Shown piece by piece: positions 11,004 through 21,286 of a stretch of DNA of 64,000 nt. Numbering within the stretch: the stretch's first letter is position 1; every line of letters starts with the position of its first letter. The stretch is from Cherax quadricarinatus (lineage: Eukaryota; Arthropoda; Malacostraca; Decapoda; Parastacidae): positions 10,239,105 through 10,303,104 of the forward strand of contig NC_091369.1 in the NCBI RefSeq assembly GCF_038502225.1. Direction: 5' to 3'. The notes under the pieces were generated by a model. The model saw only the letters and a program-made list of their open reading frames with translations. It did no database searches and was not told the DNA's origin. A program made the position numbers and the translations under genes.

Positions 11004-14000
11004 CTACTGGATCCTCTCTCTCTCTGCTTCCTGAGCTTTGTCATACCTCTTCTTAAAACTATGTATGGTTCCTGCCTCCACTACTTCACTTGCTAGGCTA
11101 TTCCACTTGCTGACAACTCTATGACTGAAGAAATACTTCCTAACGTCCCTGTGACTCGTCTGAGTCTTCAGCTTCCAGTTGTGACCCCTTGTCCCTGTGT
11201 CCCCTCTCTGGAACATCCTATCTCTGTCCACCTTGTCTATTCCCCGCAGTATCTTGTATGTCGTTATCATGTCTCCCCTGACCCTTCTGTCCTCCAGTGT
11301 CGTCAGTCCGATTTCCCTTAACCTTTCCTCGTACGACATTCCCTTGAGCTCTGGGACTAGCCTTGTTGCAAACCTTTGTACTTTCTCTAACTTCTTGACG
11401 TGCTTGACCAGGTGTGGGTTCCAGACTGGTGCTGCATACTCCAGTATGGGCCTAACATACACAGTGTACAGTGTCTTGAACGATTCCTTATTGAGGTATC
11501 GGAACGCTATTCTCAGGTTTGCCAGGCGCCCGTATGCTGCAGCGGTTATTTGGTTGATGTGTGCCTCCGGTGATGTACTCGGTGTTATGGTCACCCCAAG
11601 GTCTTTCTCCCTGAGTGAGGTCTGTAGTCTTTGTCCACCTAGCCTATATTCTGTCTGCGGTCTTCTTTGCCCCTCCCCAATCTTCATGACTTTGCATTTG
11701 GCTGGATTGAATTCGAGGAGCCAGTTACTGGACCACATGTCCAGCCTCTCCAGGTCTCTTTGCAGTCCTGCCTCATCCTCGTCCGATTTAATTCTTCTCA
11801 TCAACTTCACGTCATCTGCGAACAGGGACACTTCAGAGTCTATTCCTTCCATCATGTCGTTCACATATATCAAAAATAGCACTGGTCCTAGAACTGACCC
11901 CTGTGGGACCCCGCTCGTAACAGGCGCCCACTGTGATACCTCTTCACGTACCATGACTCGTTGCTGCCTCCCTGTCAGGTATTCCCTTATCCATTGCAGT
12001 GCCCTTCCTTTTATGTGTGCCTGATCCTCCAGCTTCTGCACTAATCTCTTGTGGGGAACTGTGTCAAAGGCCTTCCTGCAGTCTAGGAAAACGCAATCTA
12101 CCCAACCCTCTCTCTCGTGTCTTACTTCTGTTACCTTGTCATAAAACTCCAGGAGGTTTGTGATACAAGATTTGCCTTCCATGAACCCATGCTGGTTTTC
12201 ATTTATAATCTTGTTCCTTTCCAGGTGTTCGACCACTCTCCTCCTGATAATCTTCTCCATGACTTTGCACACAATACATGTCAGAGACACAGGTCTGTAG
12301 TTTAGTGCCTCGTTTCTGTTTCCTTTCTTAAATATGGGGACTACATTAGCTGTCTTCCATTTCTCAGGTAGTTGCCCAGTTTCAAGGGATGTGTTGAAGA
12401 TTGTGGTTAGAGGCACACACAGCATCTCTGCTCCTTCTCTAAGGACCCATGGGGAGATGTTGTCCGGTCCCATCGCCTTTGAGGTGTCAAGGTCACTTAA
12501 GAGCTTCTTCACCTCCTCCTCAGTTGTTCGTATGTCATCCAACACTTGTTGGTATATTCCCTCTTGATGTTCCCTTCTGTGCTGTCTTCCCACAGCCCTT
12601 CCTGTCTCTACTGTAAAAACTTCCTTAAATCTCCTGTTCAGCTCCTCACATACCTCCTGATCATTTCTTGTGAGTTCTCCACCTTCTGTCCTTAATCTGA
12701 TCACCTGGTCTTTGACTGTTGTCTTCCTCCTGATGTGGCTATACAACAGTTTCGGGTCAGTCTTGATTCTCGATGCTATGTCATTTTCATACTGTCGCTG
12801 GGCCTCCCTCCTTACCTGTGCGTACTCATTCCTGGCTCTGCGACTGATCTCCCTATTTTCGTGTGTTCTCTGCCTTCTGTACTTTTTCCATTCTCTATTG
12901 CACTTTGTTTTTGCCTCCTTACACCGTCGGGTAAACCAGGGGCTTGTTCTGGTCTTCCCGTCGTTACTGTTGCCCTTGGGAATGAACCTTTCCACTGCCT
13001 CCTTGCATTTTGTTGCTACATATTCCATCATTTCATTTACTGGCTTTCCTGCCAGTTCTCTGTCCCACTGGACCTCCCGCATGAAGTTCTTCAACCCTAT
13101 GTAGTCCCCTCTTTTATAGTCAGGCTTTTCCCATTCTACTCCTGTTATTCTCTCCACTTGCAGCTCTACTATGTATTCAAAGCACAGAACCACGTGGTCG
13201 CTAGCTCCTAGGGGACTCTCATACTTGATATCCTCAATGTCTGAGCTGCCCAGGGTGAACACAAGGTCCAATCTTGCTGGTTCATCCTCCCCTCTCACTC
13301 TGGTAGTGTCCTTAACATGTTGGTGCATGAGGTTTTCCAGCACCACGTCCAACATCCTGGCTCTCCATGTTTCGGGACCCCCATGTGGCTCCAGGTTTTC
13401 CCAGTCAATCTCCCTGTGGTTGAAATCCCCCATAACCAGCAACTTTGCTCTGCTGGAGTGAGCTCTTCTTGCCACCTCAGCAAGTGTGTCCACCATTGCT
13501 CTGTTGCTCTCTTCATATTCCTCTCTTGGCCTCCTGCAGTTCTGTGGTGGATTATACATCACTGCAATGACCACTTTGTGTTCCCCAGACTGAAGTGTAC
13601 CTGCTATGTAGTCTCTTTCTCCTGTCTCATCTATTCCTTCCATTTTCTCGAATTTCCATCTGTTTTTTACGAGCAGAGCAACCCCACCTCCCCCCCTACC
13701 CCTTCTATCTTTCCTCATGATCTGGTATCCTTGTGGGAAGATTGCATCTGTTATTGTCTCCATGAGTTTTGTTTCTGTAACTGCTATGATGTCTGGGGAC
13801 TTCTCATTGATTCTTTCTTGCCATTCCTCATGTTTATTCGTTAATCCATCTGCATTTGTGTACCAAACCTTCAACTTCTGTTCTAATACTGTAACTGTGG
13901 TGCGGGGGGTGGAAACAGAGGGATCGGTGTGTGATGGTTGGTTTGGAATGTTCAGTTGCCTTGGGGGTGTCGTGGCTGGAGTCCTTCTGCAGGTGTTTCT

Positions 14001-14255
14001 GGGGGGTGCGCTTGTCCTTCCATTTGATCCTGGGTTATTCTGCTCTCCTTTTTCATTTCCTCCCATTTCTCCTTTCGTTTTTGAACTCTCTCTTTCATTG
14101 TCTTCCTTTCGTCCTGTGTTCTGTCTCGGTCGAGGTACACACTCCGGAACTCCTGCTTGCCTCTCAGCCGTGCTTTCTCCTGCAGGATCATGGTTCGGGT
14201 TGATTCTGCCTTGAAAATTACTTTGAGAGGCCGATTCCTTTTCTTTGTGAACCAC
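11004..14255 (-). CDS. CR1-like ORF2: endonuclease / reverse transcriptase
   Basis: The 1083-residue frame encodes the retrotransposition enzyme, which nicks genomic DNA and copies the element RNA onto the nick. Residues 128-360 form an APE-type endonuclease: NADGLTNK, the glutamate of VTETKL (161), GDFNH (276-280), LDLVF (329-333) and ASDHVVL (351-357). Residues 630-900 form the RT: NYRPVSLTC, FLDCRKAFD (723-731), SGVPQGSVLGPVLFLIYVND and the catalytic FADD at 812-815. The C-terminus has LEYAAPVWNPH and KKLEKVQRFATRLVPEL. The first 127 residues look low in structure and overlap ORF1 in another frame, so the Met at 14255 need not be the real start. All catalytic positions I know are kept. Confidence 0.93.
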   Translation of the reverse strand: MVHKEKESASQSNFQGRINPNHDPAGESTAERQAGVPECVPRPRQNTGRKEDNERESSKTKGEMGGNEKGEQNNPGSNGRTSAPPRNTCRRTPATTPPRQLNIPNQPSHTDPSVSTPRTTVTVLEQKLKVWYTNADGLTNKHEEWQERINEKSPDIIAVTETKLMETITDAIFPQGYQIMRKDRRGRGGGGVALLVKNRWKFEKMEGIDETGERDYIAGTLQSGEHKVVIAVMYNPPQNCRRPREEYEESNRAMVDTLAEVARRAHSSRAKLLVMGDFNHREIDWENLEPHGGPETWRARMLDVVLENLMHQHVKDTTRVRGEDEPARLDLVFTLGSSDIEDIKYESPLGASDHVVLCFEYIVELQVERITGVEWEKPDYKRGDYIGLKNFMREVQWDRELAGKPVNEMMEYVATKCKEAVERFIPKGNSNDGKTRTSPWFTRRCKEAKTKCNREWKKYRRQRTHENREISRRARNEYAQVRREAQRQYENDIASRIKTDPKLLYSHIRRKTTVKDQVIRLRTEGGELTRNDQEVCEELNRRFKEVFTVETGRAVGRQHRREHQEGIYQQVLDDIRTTEEEVKKLLSDLDTSKAMGPDNISPWVLREGAEMLCVPLTTIFNTSLETGQLPEKWKTANVVPIFKKGNRNEALNYRPVSLTCIVCKVMEKIIRRRVVEHLERNKIINENQHGFMEGKSCITNLLEFYDKVTEVRHEREGWVDCVFLDCRKAFDTVPHKRLVQKLEDQAHIKGRALQWIREYLTGRQQRVMVREEVSQWAPVTSGVPQGSVLGPVLFLIYVNDMMEGIDSEVSLFADDVKLMRRIKSDEDEAGLQRDLERLDMWSSNWLLEFNPAKCKVMKIGEGQRRPQTEYRLGGQRLQTSLREKDLGVTITPSTSPEAHINQITAAAYGRLANLRIAFRYLNKESFKTLYTVYVRPILEYAAPVWNPHLVKHVKKLEKVQRFATRLVPELKGMSYEERLREIGLTTLEDRRVRGDMITTYKILRGIDKVDRDRMFQRGDTGTRGHNWKLKTQTSHRDVRKYFFSHRVVSKWNSLASEVVEAGTIHSFKKRYDKAQEAERERIQ

Positions 14256-14692
14256 CCAATTCTCCGAAAATTTGCCACCTGGGTCATGTCCCCCTCGCCT
14301 ATCACCTTCATGATGTCTTCAATCGCTTTTTTCTCCTCCTGCTTTCTTTCATCATAAGTTTCCCCTTTAGCTTCGTCTAGCCCATAGACAAACACGGATC
14401 TCTCCCTTTCCACCTCCCACTGTGACTCCCATTGCATCCTCTGATGTGTTTTAGTTCCTTCCCGTGGAGTGTTCCTTCCTTCAGTCCCTTCCCTCGTTAT
14501 GGCCCCTATGCTTCTTGGTTTATCCTTCCTGCTCACTTGCTCCTGGCCCCCACAGGTATCTGGTAAGGTCCTTGCACATGTCCTAGTTCCATCAATGTCT
14601 TCCAACCTCTCTTTCTGTCCTAGAGTGCTCCCTGTCTTTGTTTTGGCCCCATGTGGGTTTGACAGGACCTCTGCATACAGTTTAGTTTCCAT
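13952..14692 (-). CDS. CR1-like ORF1, 5'-truncated
   Basis: The 246-residue frame is probably the C-terminal part of the retrotransposon RNA-binding protein. The middle (ERSVFVYGLDEAKGET, FRRIGWFTKKRNRPLKVIF, LRGKQEFRSVYLDRDRTQDE) has the look of the RRM-like / C-terminal fold of LINE ORF1 proteins, followed by a highly charged, probably helical KERVQKRKEKWEEMKKE segment. It overlaps the first 304 bases of the open ORF2 frame. Its beginning is lost against the GT array at 14707, so the first Met is unlikely to be the native start. Confidence 0.75.
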   Translation of the reverse strand: METKLYAEVLSNPHGAKTKTGSTLGQKERLEDIDGTRTCARTLPDTCGGQEQVSRKDKPRSIGAITREGTEGRNTPREGTKTHQRMQWESQWEVERERSVFVYGLDEAKGETYDERKQEEKKAIEDIMKVIGEGDMTQVANFRRIGWFTKKRNRPLKVIFKAESTRTMILQEKARLRGKQEFRSVYLDRDRTQDERKTMKERVQKRKEKWEEMKKESRITQDQMEGQAHPPETPAEGLQPRHPQGN

Positions 14693-14703
14693 GCTTCCTT
14701 CGG

Positions 14704-14706
<3 letters not shown>

Positions 14707-14782
<76 letters not shown>

Positions 14783-14800
14783 TGTCTGTCTGTCTGTCTC
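14707..14800. repeat. (TG)n(TCTG)n compound microsatellite
   Basis: TG repeats at 14707-14780 pass into five TCTG units. The array joins the 5' truncation of CR1-A copy E to an MsMITE. Confidence 0.96.
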
Positions 14801-14804
14801 TTTC

Positions 14805-15182
14805 TCGTACCGAACAGGTAAAACTGGTCAATTAGCAAGAACTCGTTTAAAATTAAGTCCTTTCTAAAAAAAATTTTATGCGTTTATTAATTATATTTTT
14901 TTCATTTATGTTAATGTATAAATTAATAATTTTGTACCAAAAGAACCCTAGACCTAACCGTATTATAACAAGCTCAAATTAATGTAGCCTAATCCAACTA
15001 TATATGTTTTAGATAAGTATACACTAATTTAATAATAAAGAAACACATTGAAATATATTGTTTTCGTTAGGTTCAGAATGATTTTTGCGAAATTATTGCA
15101 TACACAAATTTTCGCTTGCCTTATTCGGCAAGAACAGCGTTGTTATTTAAGCCAAAATCGCAAATTTTACATATTCGCCACA
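14805..15182 (-). mobile_element. MsMITE copy, inverted
   Basis: It is the reverse complement of 6760-7147 and matches along its whole length: 'tcgtaccgaacaggtaaaac' at one end, 'gccttattcggcaagaac' and 'ttatttaagccaaaatcgc' near the other. It abuts the TCTG array on one side and 'attatatatattta' on the other. Confidence 0.8.
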
Positions 15183-15610
15183 TTATATATATTTATTTAA
15201 GTGCATTTGTACGTTATTCCGCAAGTAGGGCGCGGTCAGATCAGAATTATCATACCTGGGGCGCAATAGGTGACCTTATATCAGATCGTACAGGAAAGGT
15301 CACGACCTACCAGCGTCTTCCCTGGGAATACAACTCATTTATACACTAGACATCTTCCACTTGCCCTATAACGTGCAGATCTCCACAACATGAACACGCA
15401 TTATAGGAGCAGAGAGAATGTAAGCCATGTCAGGAGGCACACAACACACAGTGACCACCTAATTCAGTGCCAAAACTAGTGGTTGCTACTTCCGTGTTCT
15501 CACCATAGGGTGAACGGCGCTAGAGTGGATCTTTATTTTAATAATACTCGGGTCAGGTGATGTTTGCTGAAGTATAAATGAAATAATGAATATTAATGAA
15601 TATTCATCGG
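15183..15610. other. Anonymous sequence, no gene seen
   Basis: Nothing recognisable beyond the terminal AT-rich edge of the MsMITE. Confidence 0.45.
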
Positions 15611-15868
15611 CTTAAAGAATGAAGACACTTGTGCAATATTTAGGAATCTTTATTGGGAAATGTTTCGCCAGCCAGTGGCTTCTTCAGTCCAATACAGAGG
15701 AGAATTGTGGAAGATGAGGAGTTTGAGTCATCAGACCCTCAGTCTGGAGTTAATGGCGAACGTTTCCTCAATCAAGATTCCCAAATGCTGCACAAGTGTC
15801 TCATTCTTCAACTTGTCGGTTTTCTAAACCATTTACTTTCATCAACTTGTCGGTATTGTACACAATGT
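15611..15868. repeat. FB1 repeat, inverted halves
   Basis: A minus-oriented half ('acacttgtgcaat', 'gggaaatgtttcgcc', 'cagtggcttcttcagtccaa') is followed by a plus-oriented end ('ggcgaacgtttcctcaat', 'cttcaacttgtcggttttct'). The two can pair imperfectly. The 'caacttgtcggt' block appears twice (15820 and 15845). Confidence 0.75.
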
Positions 15869-16745
15869 AATAATAAATGAACTGCACAAGAGAGCAAAGA
15901 GAGTGAACACACATGACAGCTGCAGACACACTGTCGGTGGAGGTTGGAATATCGTCTCACCATGGTCGGTCTAACACACGCCGACTACATTAGCCTCAAG
16001 CCTCTTGACACCCAATCCAACCCCTGCCGCCTAGATGACTTCTATTCTGTTGTTGCTGAACTCGGTAGAAAAAAAATCCCATACACGAGTCTCTGTCATA
16101 TGATGGCCGTTCAGTGATGACTATGGCCTTATGGCAAAGCGATCACTTAGTAGATTTCATATATACTCCGTCAGACTACAGAAGTTTCAAGCCTTTAAGG
16201 TCACAATAATGAAATGCACCAGATGGAAGTTTTCTACGCCCGACACGTCTACATCCTCGCCTCCAGCGTACATTCCGTTTTTTTAACCTGCAGCTATACT
16301 TGCTCAATGTATATAATCTGAATAAACTAAAGAACCAACAGAGGTGTTCCTCTACCACTGCTTCACCATCCAGACTTCTCACCCTGTACAAGTACAAGTG
16401 GACACTACCAACAAATTGTAAGACACAATGTAGCATCCACGAACACAAAGCACTCAAACCTATTTCTAGTGTCCCTCACCCTTCCCACGCCCTACCGACT
16501 GCCCCATATGCCTTCCAATTACTCAGTGGCCACTCAATGTTTAGTCTCCAAGCCATGTTAGTACAGAACATTGTATGTTAACCCGGCTGCTGTTACAATC
16601 CTTACATTTTATTTGTTAATATTTTTGACCGAACTACATGCAGTTTGACATTAAAATAGCGGAAATAAAAATATGGTTGGGAAATTGCATCGATTTAATC
16701 GTTCACAAGAAGACTGATGTAAACACGTTAGAAAAACAATTATGA
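15869..16745. other. Anonymous sequence, no gene seen
   Basis: Short frames on both strands near 16176-16581 show no recognisable domain. No repeat family is identified. Confidence 0.45.
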
Positions 16746-17040
16746 GTGCCTTTGACGGGTTTCCAAAGTTTTCCTACTCCCGCAGACCGGACCTGAGACA
16801 GGCTAGTCTGGTGCTTGCCTGGTCAATCCGGCTGTTGCTACTGCCAGCCCGCTGGCCCATTTAACCACCACAATCTTGTTGATCTGGAACTTGGTAGAGG
16901 TACTTGTCAAGTTCCCTCTGGTTTCCACTTGTTCCGGCAGTTTCCGAATTCTTCTAGTAAGATGTTAAAAAGTCTGGGACCACGGATGCTTATACAATGT
17001 TCCTTTACTGTGCCCACGGCACATGGGCAAAATGGGTTTA
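16746..17040 (-). repeat. LINE-B2 3'-end fragment
   Basis: It keeps the block order of the LINE-B2 3' end: 'gcttgcctggtcaatc', 'ctgttgctactgccagcccg', 'gttgatctggaacttgg', 'cttgttccggcagt', 'tctagtaagatgttaaaaag' and 'tctgggaccacggatg'. Confidence 0.65.
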
Positions 17041-17978
17041 GAGCAAGTCGATCCTGCCTCTCGCAACTACTGGGCCACTACGTGGCTTTTAGATGCATTG
17101 GAAGACAAACTTCGCCTTTGACAAGTGCGATCATGGTATAATAGCGCACAAAATGCACGCTAAAGGGATAACTGGCAAAGTGGGGAGATGGATCTGCAAC
17201 TTTCTAACCAATCGAACACAAAGTGTAGTAGTAAACAAAGTCGGAAGCTGTCACAGAGAAAAACTGTTACACAAGGCACAGCATGCGCCCCCATCCTGCT
17301 TCTCATCCTCGTATCAAACACAGAGACGTAAACCATAGTTCCGTGCCATCTTTTGCAGACGATACTACAATCTGCATGAGACTGTCATCCATTGAGGTCT
17401 TCGTAAATCTCCAAGCAGATATAAACGAAGTTTTCCAATGGGCAACGATAAACAATATGTTCATTGAAGACAAATTTAAAATACTCTCTTACGGAAAACT
17501 GGAGGAAATAATAGCTAGAACTGAATATACTAAAAACTCTAATCACACAACAGAACGGAAAAGTAGTACGAAAGACTTGGGAGAGTTAATGTCAGAGGAT
17601 CTAACCTTCAAGGATCACAAGTGTCACTATCATATCTGCGAGGAAAATGATAGGATGGATGATAAGAACCTTCAAAATAAAGGATGCCAAGCCAATGATG
17701 GTCCTTTTTAAATCACGTGTTCTCTCTAGGCTGGAATACTGCTGTACACTAACAGCAGATAACCTATACTGCACATACAAGTGCTATCAAACATCTTAAT
17801 TACTGGGAACGCTTGGAGTCACTTAATCTGTATTTACTGGAGCGCAGGAGAGAGAGGCATCATTATCTACACCTGGAAAATCCTAGAGAGATTTGTCCCA
17901 AATCTGTACGGTGCCCTTGCTTATCGCTGGGTTCTTCTACATTTTCCTCCTATATCTCTAAACTCCAGTATGTTATAG
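17040..17978 (+). pseudogene. LINE-B reverse transcriptase remnant
   Basis: Frames at 17093-17338, 17283-17711 and 17781-17978 give consecutive parts of the LINE-B RT: WICNFLTNRTQSVVVN, then SFADDTTICMRLSS with the catalytic FADD box, FQWATINNMF, KLEEIIARTEYT, LMSEDLTFKDH and a damaged YLLERRRERHHYLHL. The better copy on the other strand at 21320-22429 has the same order. Frameshifts and short deletions make it a pseudogene. Confidence 0.85.
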
Positions 17979-18115
17979 CAGTGTGCAGGTTTGGGACGAG
18001 GCCCTTAAGCACCTTCCATGTATATATAAGCATGTACCTCTTTCTGCTACGCTCCAGAGAGTACATATTTAGAACTATGAGGCGTTCCCAGTAATTGAAA
18101 TGCTTTACTGGCTCT
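17979..18115 (-). repeat. LINE-B C-terminal fragment
   Basis: It matches 21650-21775 in order: 'gtgtgcaggtttgggac', 'accttccatgtatat', 'cgctccagagagtaca', 'ggcgttcccagtaattga'. It lies in inverted orientation directly after the plus-strand copy. Confidence 0.65.
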
Positions 18116-18364
18116 ATGAGGGCCATAAACGATCTCTATCTGAGAACGGGCTGCTGAAGGAAGTACTGTGCTGGTGGGTGAATACGCAGCAGGTAGATAA
18201 GGTAGTCACACTCACCAGACAGTAAGTATAAGAGAGGCATAGAGATGATACAGTGTCTGACCATGCTCTCAGATAGGTGGTAAGACAGCAACTATCCAGG
18301 GAGGTACTACCGTTGTAACTTTTTTTTTTTTTAAACCACACTGTCCGTTCCTCATTAAGGATGA
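18116..18364. other. Anonymous sequence with polyT run
   Basis: A 13-base T run lies at 18320-18332. Nothing else is recognised. Confidence 0.45.
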
Positions 18365-18440
18365 TTACAGACAAATGTATAATACCTGGATATTTTTGAG
18401 AGACGTTTCGCCTTCACAACAGGTTTTATCAGCCTAATAT
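18365..18440 (-). repeat. FB1 fragment
   Basis: It contains 'gagacgtttcgccttcacaa' followed by 'caggttttatcagcctaata', the minus-oriented FB1 core and trailing block. Confidence 0.6.
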
Positions 18441-18587
18441 GAAGGCATGATTACTGAGACTTTTATACTGGAGCCAGTAAATAAGTGGTGAGATGCAACA
18501 GTTGAAAACATTATCACATGCGAGTAAGGCCCACTGATGGAGGCAGATCAGGGATATAAGGTGAGCCAGATATAACAATGGAGTTAC

Positions 18588-19095
18588 CTGGAGTCTACCT
18601 GGAGGATATTCCAGGGATCAACGCCCCCGCGGCCCGGTCCATGACCAGGCCCTCCCGGTGGATCAGGGTCTGATCAATGAAACTGTTACTGCTGGCCGCA
18701 CGCAATCCAACGTACGAACCAGAGCCGGACTGATCCGGCACCGTCTTTAGGTATCTGTCCAGCTCCCTCTTGAAGACAGCCAGGGGTCTACTGGTAATGC
18801 CCCTTATTACTGGTGGGAGGCTGTTCAACAGTCTTGGGCCCAGGACACTTATTGCATTTTCTTAGTGTACCAGTGACGCCCCTACTTTTCACTAGGGGTA
18901 TGTTGCATCGCCTGCCAAGTCTTTTTGCTTTCGTATGGAATGATTTATGTGTGCATATTAGGGACCAGTCCCTCCAGAATCTTCCAGGTGTAGAGTATGA
19001 TATCTCTCTCTCGCCTGCGCTCCAGTGAGTACAAATCAAGTGCTTCCAGGCGTTCCCAGTAGTTAAGGAGCTTGATGGAACAAAGTTGAAGACAT
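18588..19095 (-). pseudogene. LINE-B C-terminus and 3' end
   Basis: Minus-strand frames 18788-19120 and 18595-18828 encode the LINE-B tail: a GNAWKHLICTHWSAGEREI block, then NSLPPVIRGITSRPLAVFKR, ELDRYLKTVPDQSGSGSYVG and LRAASSNSFIDQTLIHREG. It differs from 21320-22429 by point changes and small indels that split the frame near 18840. The 3' end falls at the 'cctggaggatattcc' block. Confidence 0.85.
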
Positions 19096-19397
19096 TTTTT
19101 GTACCAAGAAAAGACTCCATGGTGTTAACGTGCCAGACAAGTATCGCTGAAACAGACGTCTAATGCCGACATAATACAATTCCACTATTAAATCTCTGGC
19201 CCAACTTATGAGCCTGACTCAATCTGTTGCTTCTCTTTCATCGGCTCTAGTACAAAAGGCTCTGTCCTCACGTCTCTGTCTTAGATTAATAGAACCTGTT
19301 TGGCAGGCAAAAACCCCTCTCAATGTGCTGCACATTTCCTTCCCAATACGTATAAGACCGTCAGGACTTGGCCTTGGAGACACTACAGTAAAACAAA

Positions 19398-19410
19398 CAC
19401 ATATACAGAC

Positions 19411-19502
<92 letters not shown>
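19398..19502. repeat. (ACAG)n(AC)n compound microsatellite
   Basis: ACAG units up to about 19450 pass into AC repeats ending at 19502. Confidence 0.96.
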
Positions 19503-19505
<3 letters not shown>

Positions 19506-19665
19506 GAAGTAGCAGAGGTGGGATCCATACATACCTTTAAGAAGAGGTACGATAAGGCTCTTGGAGCCGGGAGTGAACCTAGTAGCGACCAGCGAAGAGG
19601 CGGGGCCAGGAGCTGTGACTCGACCCCTGCAATCACACAGATGAGTGCACGCACCAGGAGCAAAG
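19503..19665 (+). mobile_element. CR1-A 3'-end fragment, begins at AC array
   Basis: It starts directly after the AC array with the last coding block ('gaagtagcagaggtggga', 'ttaagaagaggtacgataag'), then the UTR blocks 'gaagaggcggggccagg' and 'tcgacccctgcaatcac'. No AC tail follows. Confidence 0.85.
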
Positions 19666-19792
19666 CTACCTCACACCCACTGATCATGTAGGTCTCAGTA
19701 TCCAGGGGTCAAATGACCTTCCAGGTAAGGTACTGACCTCACTAACTGATGTGACTGACGTCAGTTGACGCAACTCTAGCACACTTACTTTT

Positions 19793-19878
19793 GGCCTCTC
19801 TACACCTTTGGGTAAACCAAGGGCTCGTCCTGGCCTTCTCGTTATTTCTGTTTCCCTTGGGTACAAACCTCTCCTCTG
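19793..19878 (-). mobile_element. CR1-A ORF2 linker fragment
   Basis: It matches 12900-12985 of copy E ('ttggcctctctacacc', 'gggtaaaccaagggctcgtc', 'tgtttcccttgggtac'), the region encoding the WFTRRCKEAKTK linker segment. Both ends are lost. Confidence 0.75.
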
Positions 19879-20277
19879 CTTCCTTGCATATTGTCGGTTC
19901 AGCTGAGCTAACCTCGTCGGTATTATATACCTCTGATCTAATGAACTAACCTTACCACTCTCTGTATCTGCTGGCTTACCTAAGATCAACCCAGCAAAGG
20001 TCAATTCAAGAAACTTGACACTCACTCTTGTTTCATTAACTCCGAGGTTATTCTCCACTGGTAGGAGTCATAAGTTAGAGTCATGAGTGCGGCTGGATCA
20101 ATAAGAGGTTCTCACAGGTGGTGTCACAACAGACTTGCGGGCATTCCCACACTCGCCACCCAATACACCACCAACACCGGCTCATTCTCTTGCGGCTCCT
20201 TTCACACCAGCTATAATGACAGTTTGTTTCAGATGTGTGTAGAGGCGGCTAGACAATATGGACAGCAGCTATAGCTC

Positions 20278-20575
20278 TGGTACCAGCAGAAAAAGGCCCG
20301 GTACCAACACAAGAAGATCCGGTAACCATACAAAACCCAGATACTAACATAAAAGACCATATTAACAAAATACTTAATTCCAACACAAAATATTCTATCT
20401 TAACACAAAAAAGATCAGGTAACAACAATAGAAGATCTGGCATTAACACACAATACTCGGTAACAAAACAAAAATACTCCGTACCAACACAAAACGACCA
20501 GATACCAACTCAAAAAGACCTGGTATTAACATAAAAGGTTCGATATGAACACATAAAAGACCAGCATCACCATAA
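20278..20575. repeat. Degenerate tandem repeat (GGTACCAACACAAAA-type)
   Basis: Units of roughly 20-30 bases built on 'ggtaccaacacaaaaaga' and 'cggtaacaacac' repeat about a dozen times with variable length. The minus-strand frames across it are hydrophobic and periodic, an artefact of the repeat. Confidence 0.7.
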
Positions 20576-20853
20576 AATATGCCCACACCACGGGTGAGCG
20601 TAAAAAAAAAAAAAAGCAGCAGCAACACAAAGAGATCCCTTACCCCCTCCCCGCGGCCCAAACAACCAGCAAAGGGAGGCTGCCCTCAGCGGTGCGGCGG
20701 CGGTGGGAAGCAACTAGGTGTCGCCAAGACCGCCGCCAGTCTGGCAGAATTTAGGCCAGCCTCCCACGGGAAATATCGCGATCGTTACGGCACGCGGGGG
20801 AAGAGGGGAAACTCCTTCCACAGATCATACTGCACTCATGCTACTGCTCTTGT

Positions 20854-20860
<7 letters not shown>

Positions 20861-20935
<75 letters not shown>
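20861..20935. repeat. (CT)n microsatellite
   Basis: A perfect 75-base CT array. Confidence 0.97.
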
Positions 20936-20938
<3 letters not shown>

Positions 20939-21280
20939 ACACTACTGGCATCATTACGATTGTTCTGTCTGCAACTGTTCTGTCTCAATTGCTGTTTATT
21001 TCTTAAAGGTACTAGATGCTAGTGCTGCTGCTGTTACTACTACTGTTAACACACCTTCAGCTATTCTTACTCCTATTAATACTACCATTACCTCTGTCCT
21101 TGATGTTGTTCCCTCAAATGCGAGTGAGCACAACCTTTCACCCGCCTTTCACGTAGCAAATCAAATCACGGAATGCAACTACCAATACAAATGAATAGCT
21201 CCGTGGATCCCCTCCCTACTTTAAGGCCTTACTCGGGACCCATAAATCCATCCCTCCTGTGTTGACTCAGTCGGTTAAGC
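20936..21280. other. Anonymous sequence, no gene seen
   Basis: A plus frame continues through the CT array to 21194 but is threonine-rich with no recognisable domain. Confidence 0.45.
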
Positions 21281-21286
21281 CATCAA

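Larger units (their letters stand above)
10926..14706 (-). mobile_element. CR1-A LINE copy E, nearly complete
   Basis: This 3.8-kb element carries the end of ORF1, an intact ORF2 and a 3' UTR. It lacks only the 5' UTR and the start of ORF1, being cut off at 14706 against a GT/TCTG array. The 3' end at 10926-10990 has the family blocks 'tcgacccctgcaaccacaat' and 'ggtgagtacacac' (minus strand). The undamaged long frame suggests a recent insertion. CR1 assignment is from domain order (ORF1, APE-type endonuclease, RT) and the C-terminal LEYAAPVWNPHL...KLEKVQRFATRLVPEL motif. Confidence 0.93.

Noticed and set aside
11121..13844. Plus-strand frames of up to 275 residues opposite the CR1-A ORF2
   Set aside because: They are antisense shadows of the intact minus-strand frame, without a domain of their own. 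The same holds for frames opposite RT regions near 8233, 9412, 41769, 60162 and 60527.
20579..21194. 147- and 158-residue plus frames through the CT array
   Set aside because: The long run is Ser/Leu from CT repeats and the flanks have no recognisable domain.
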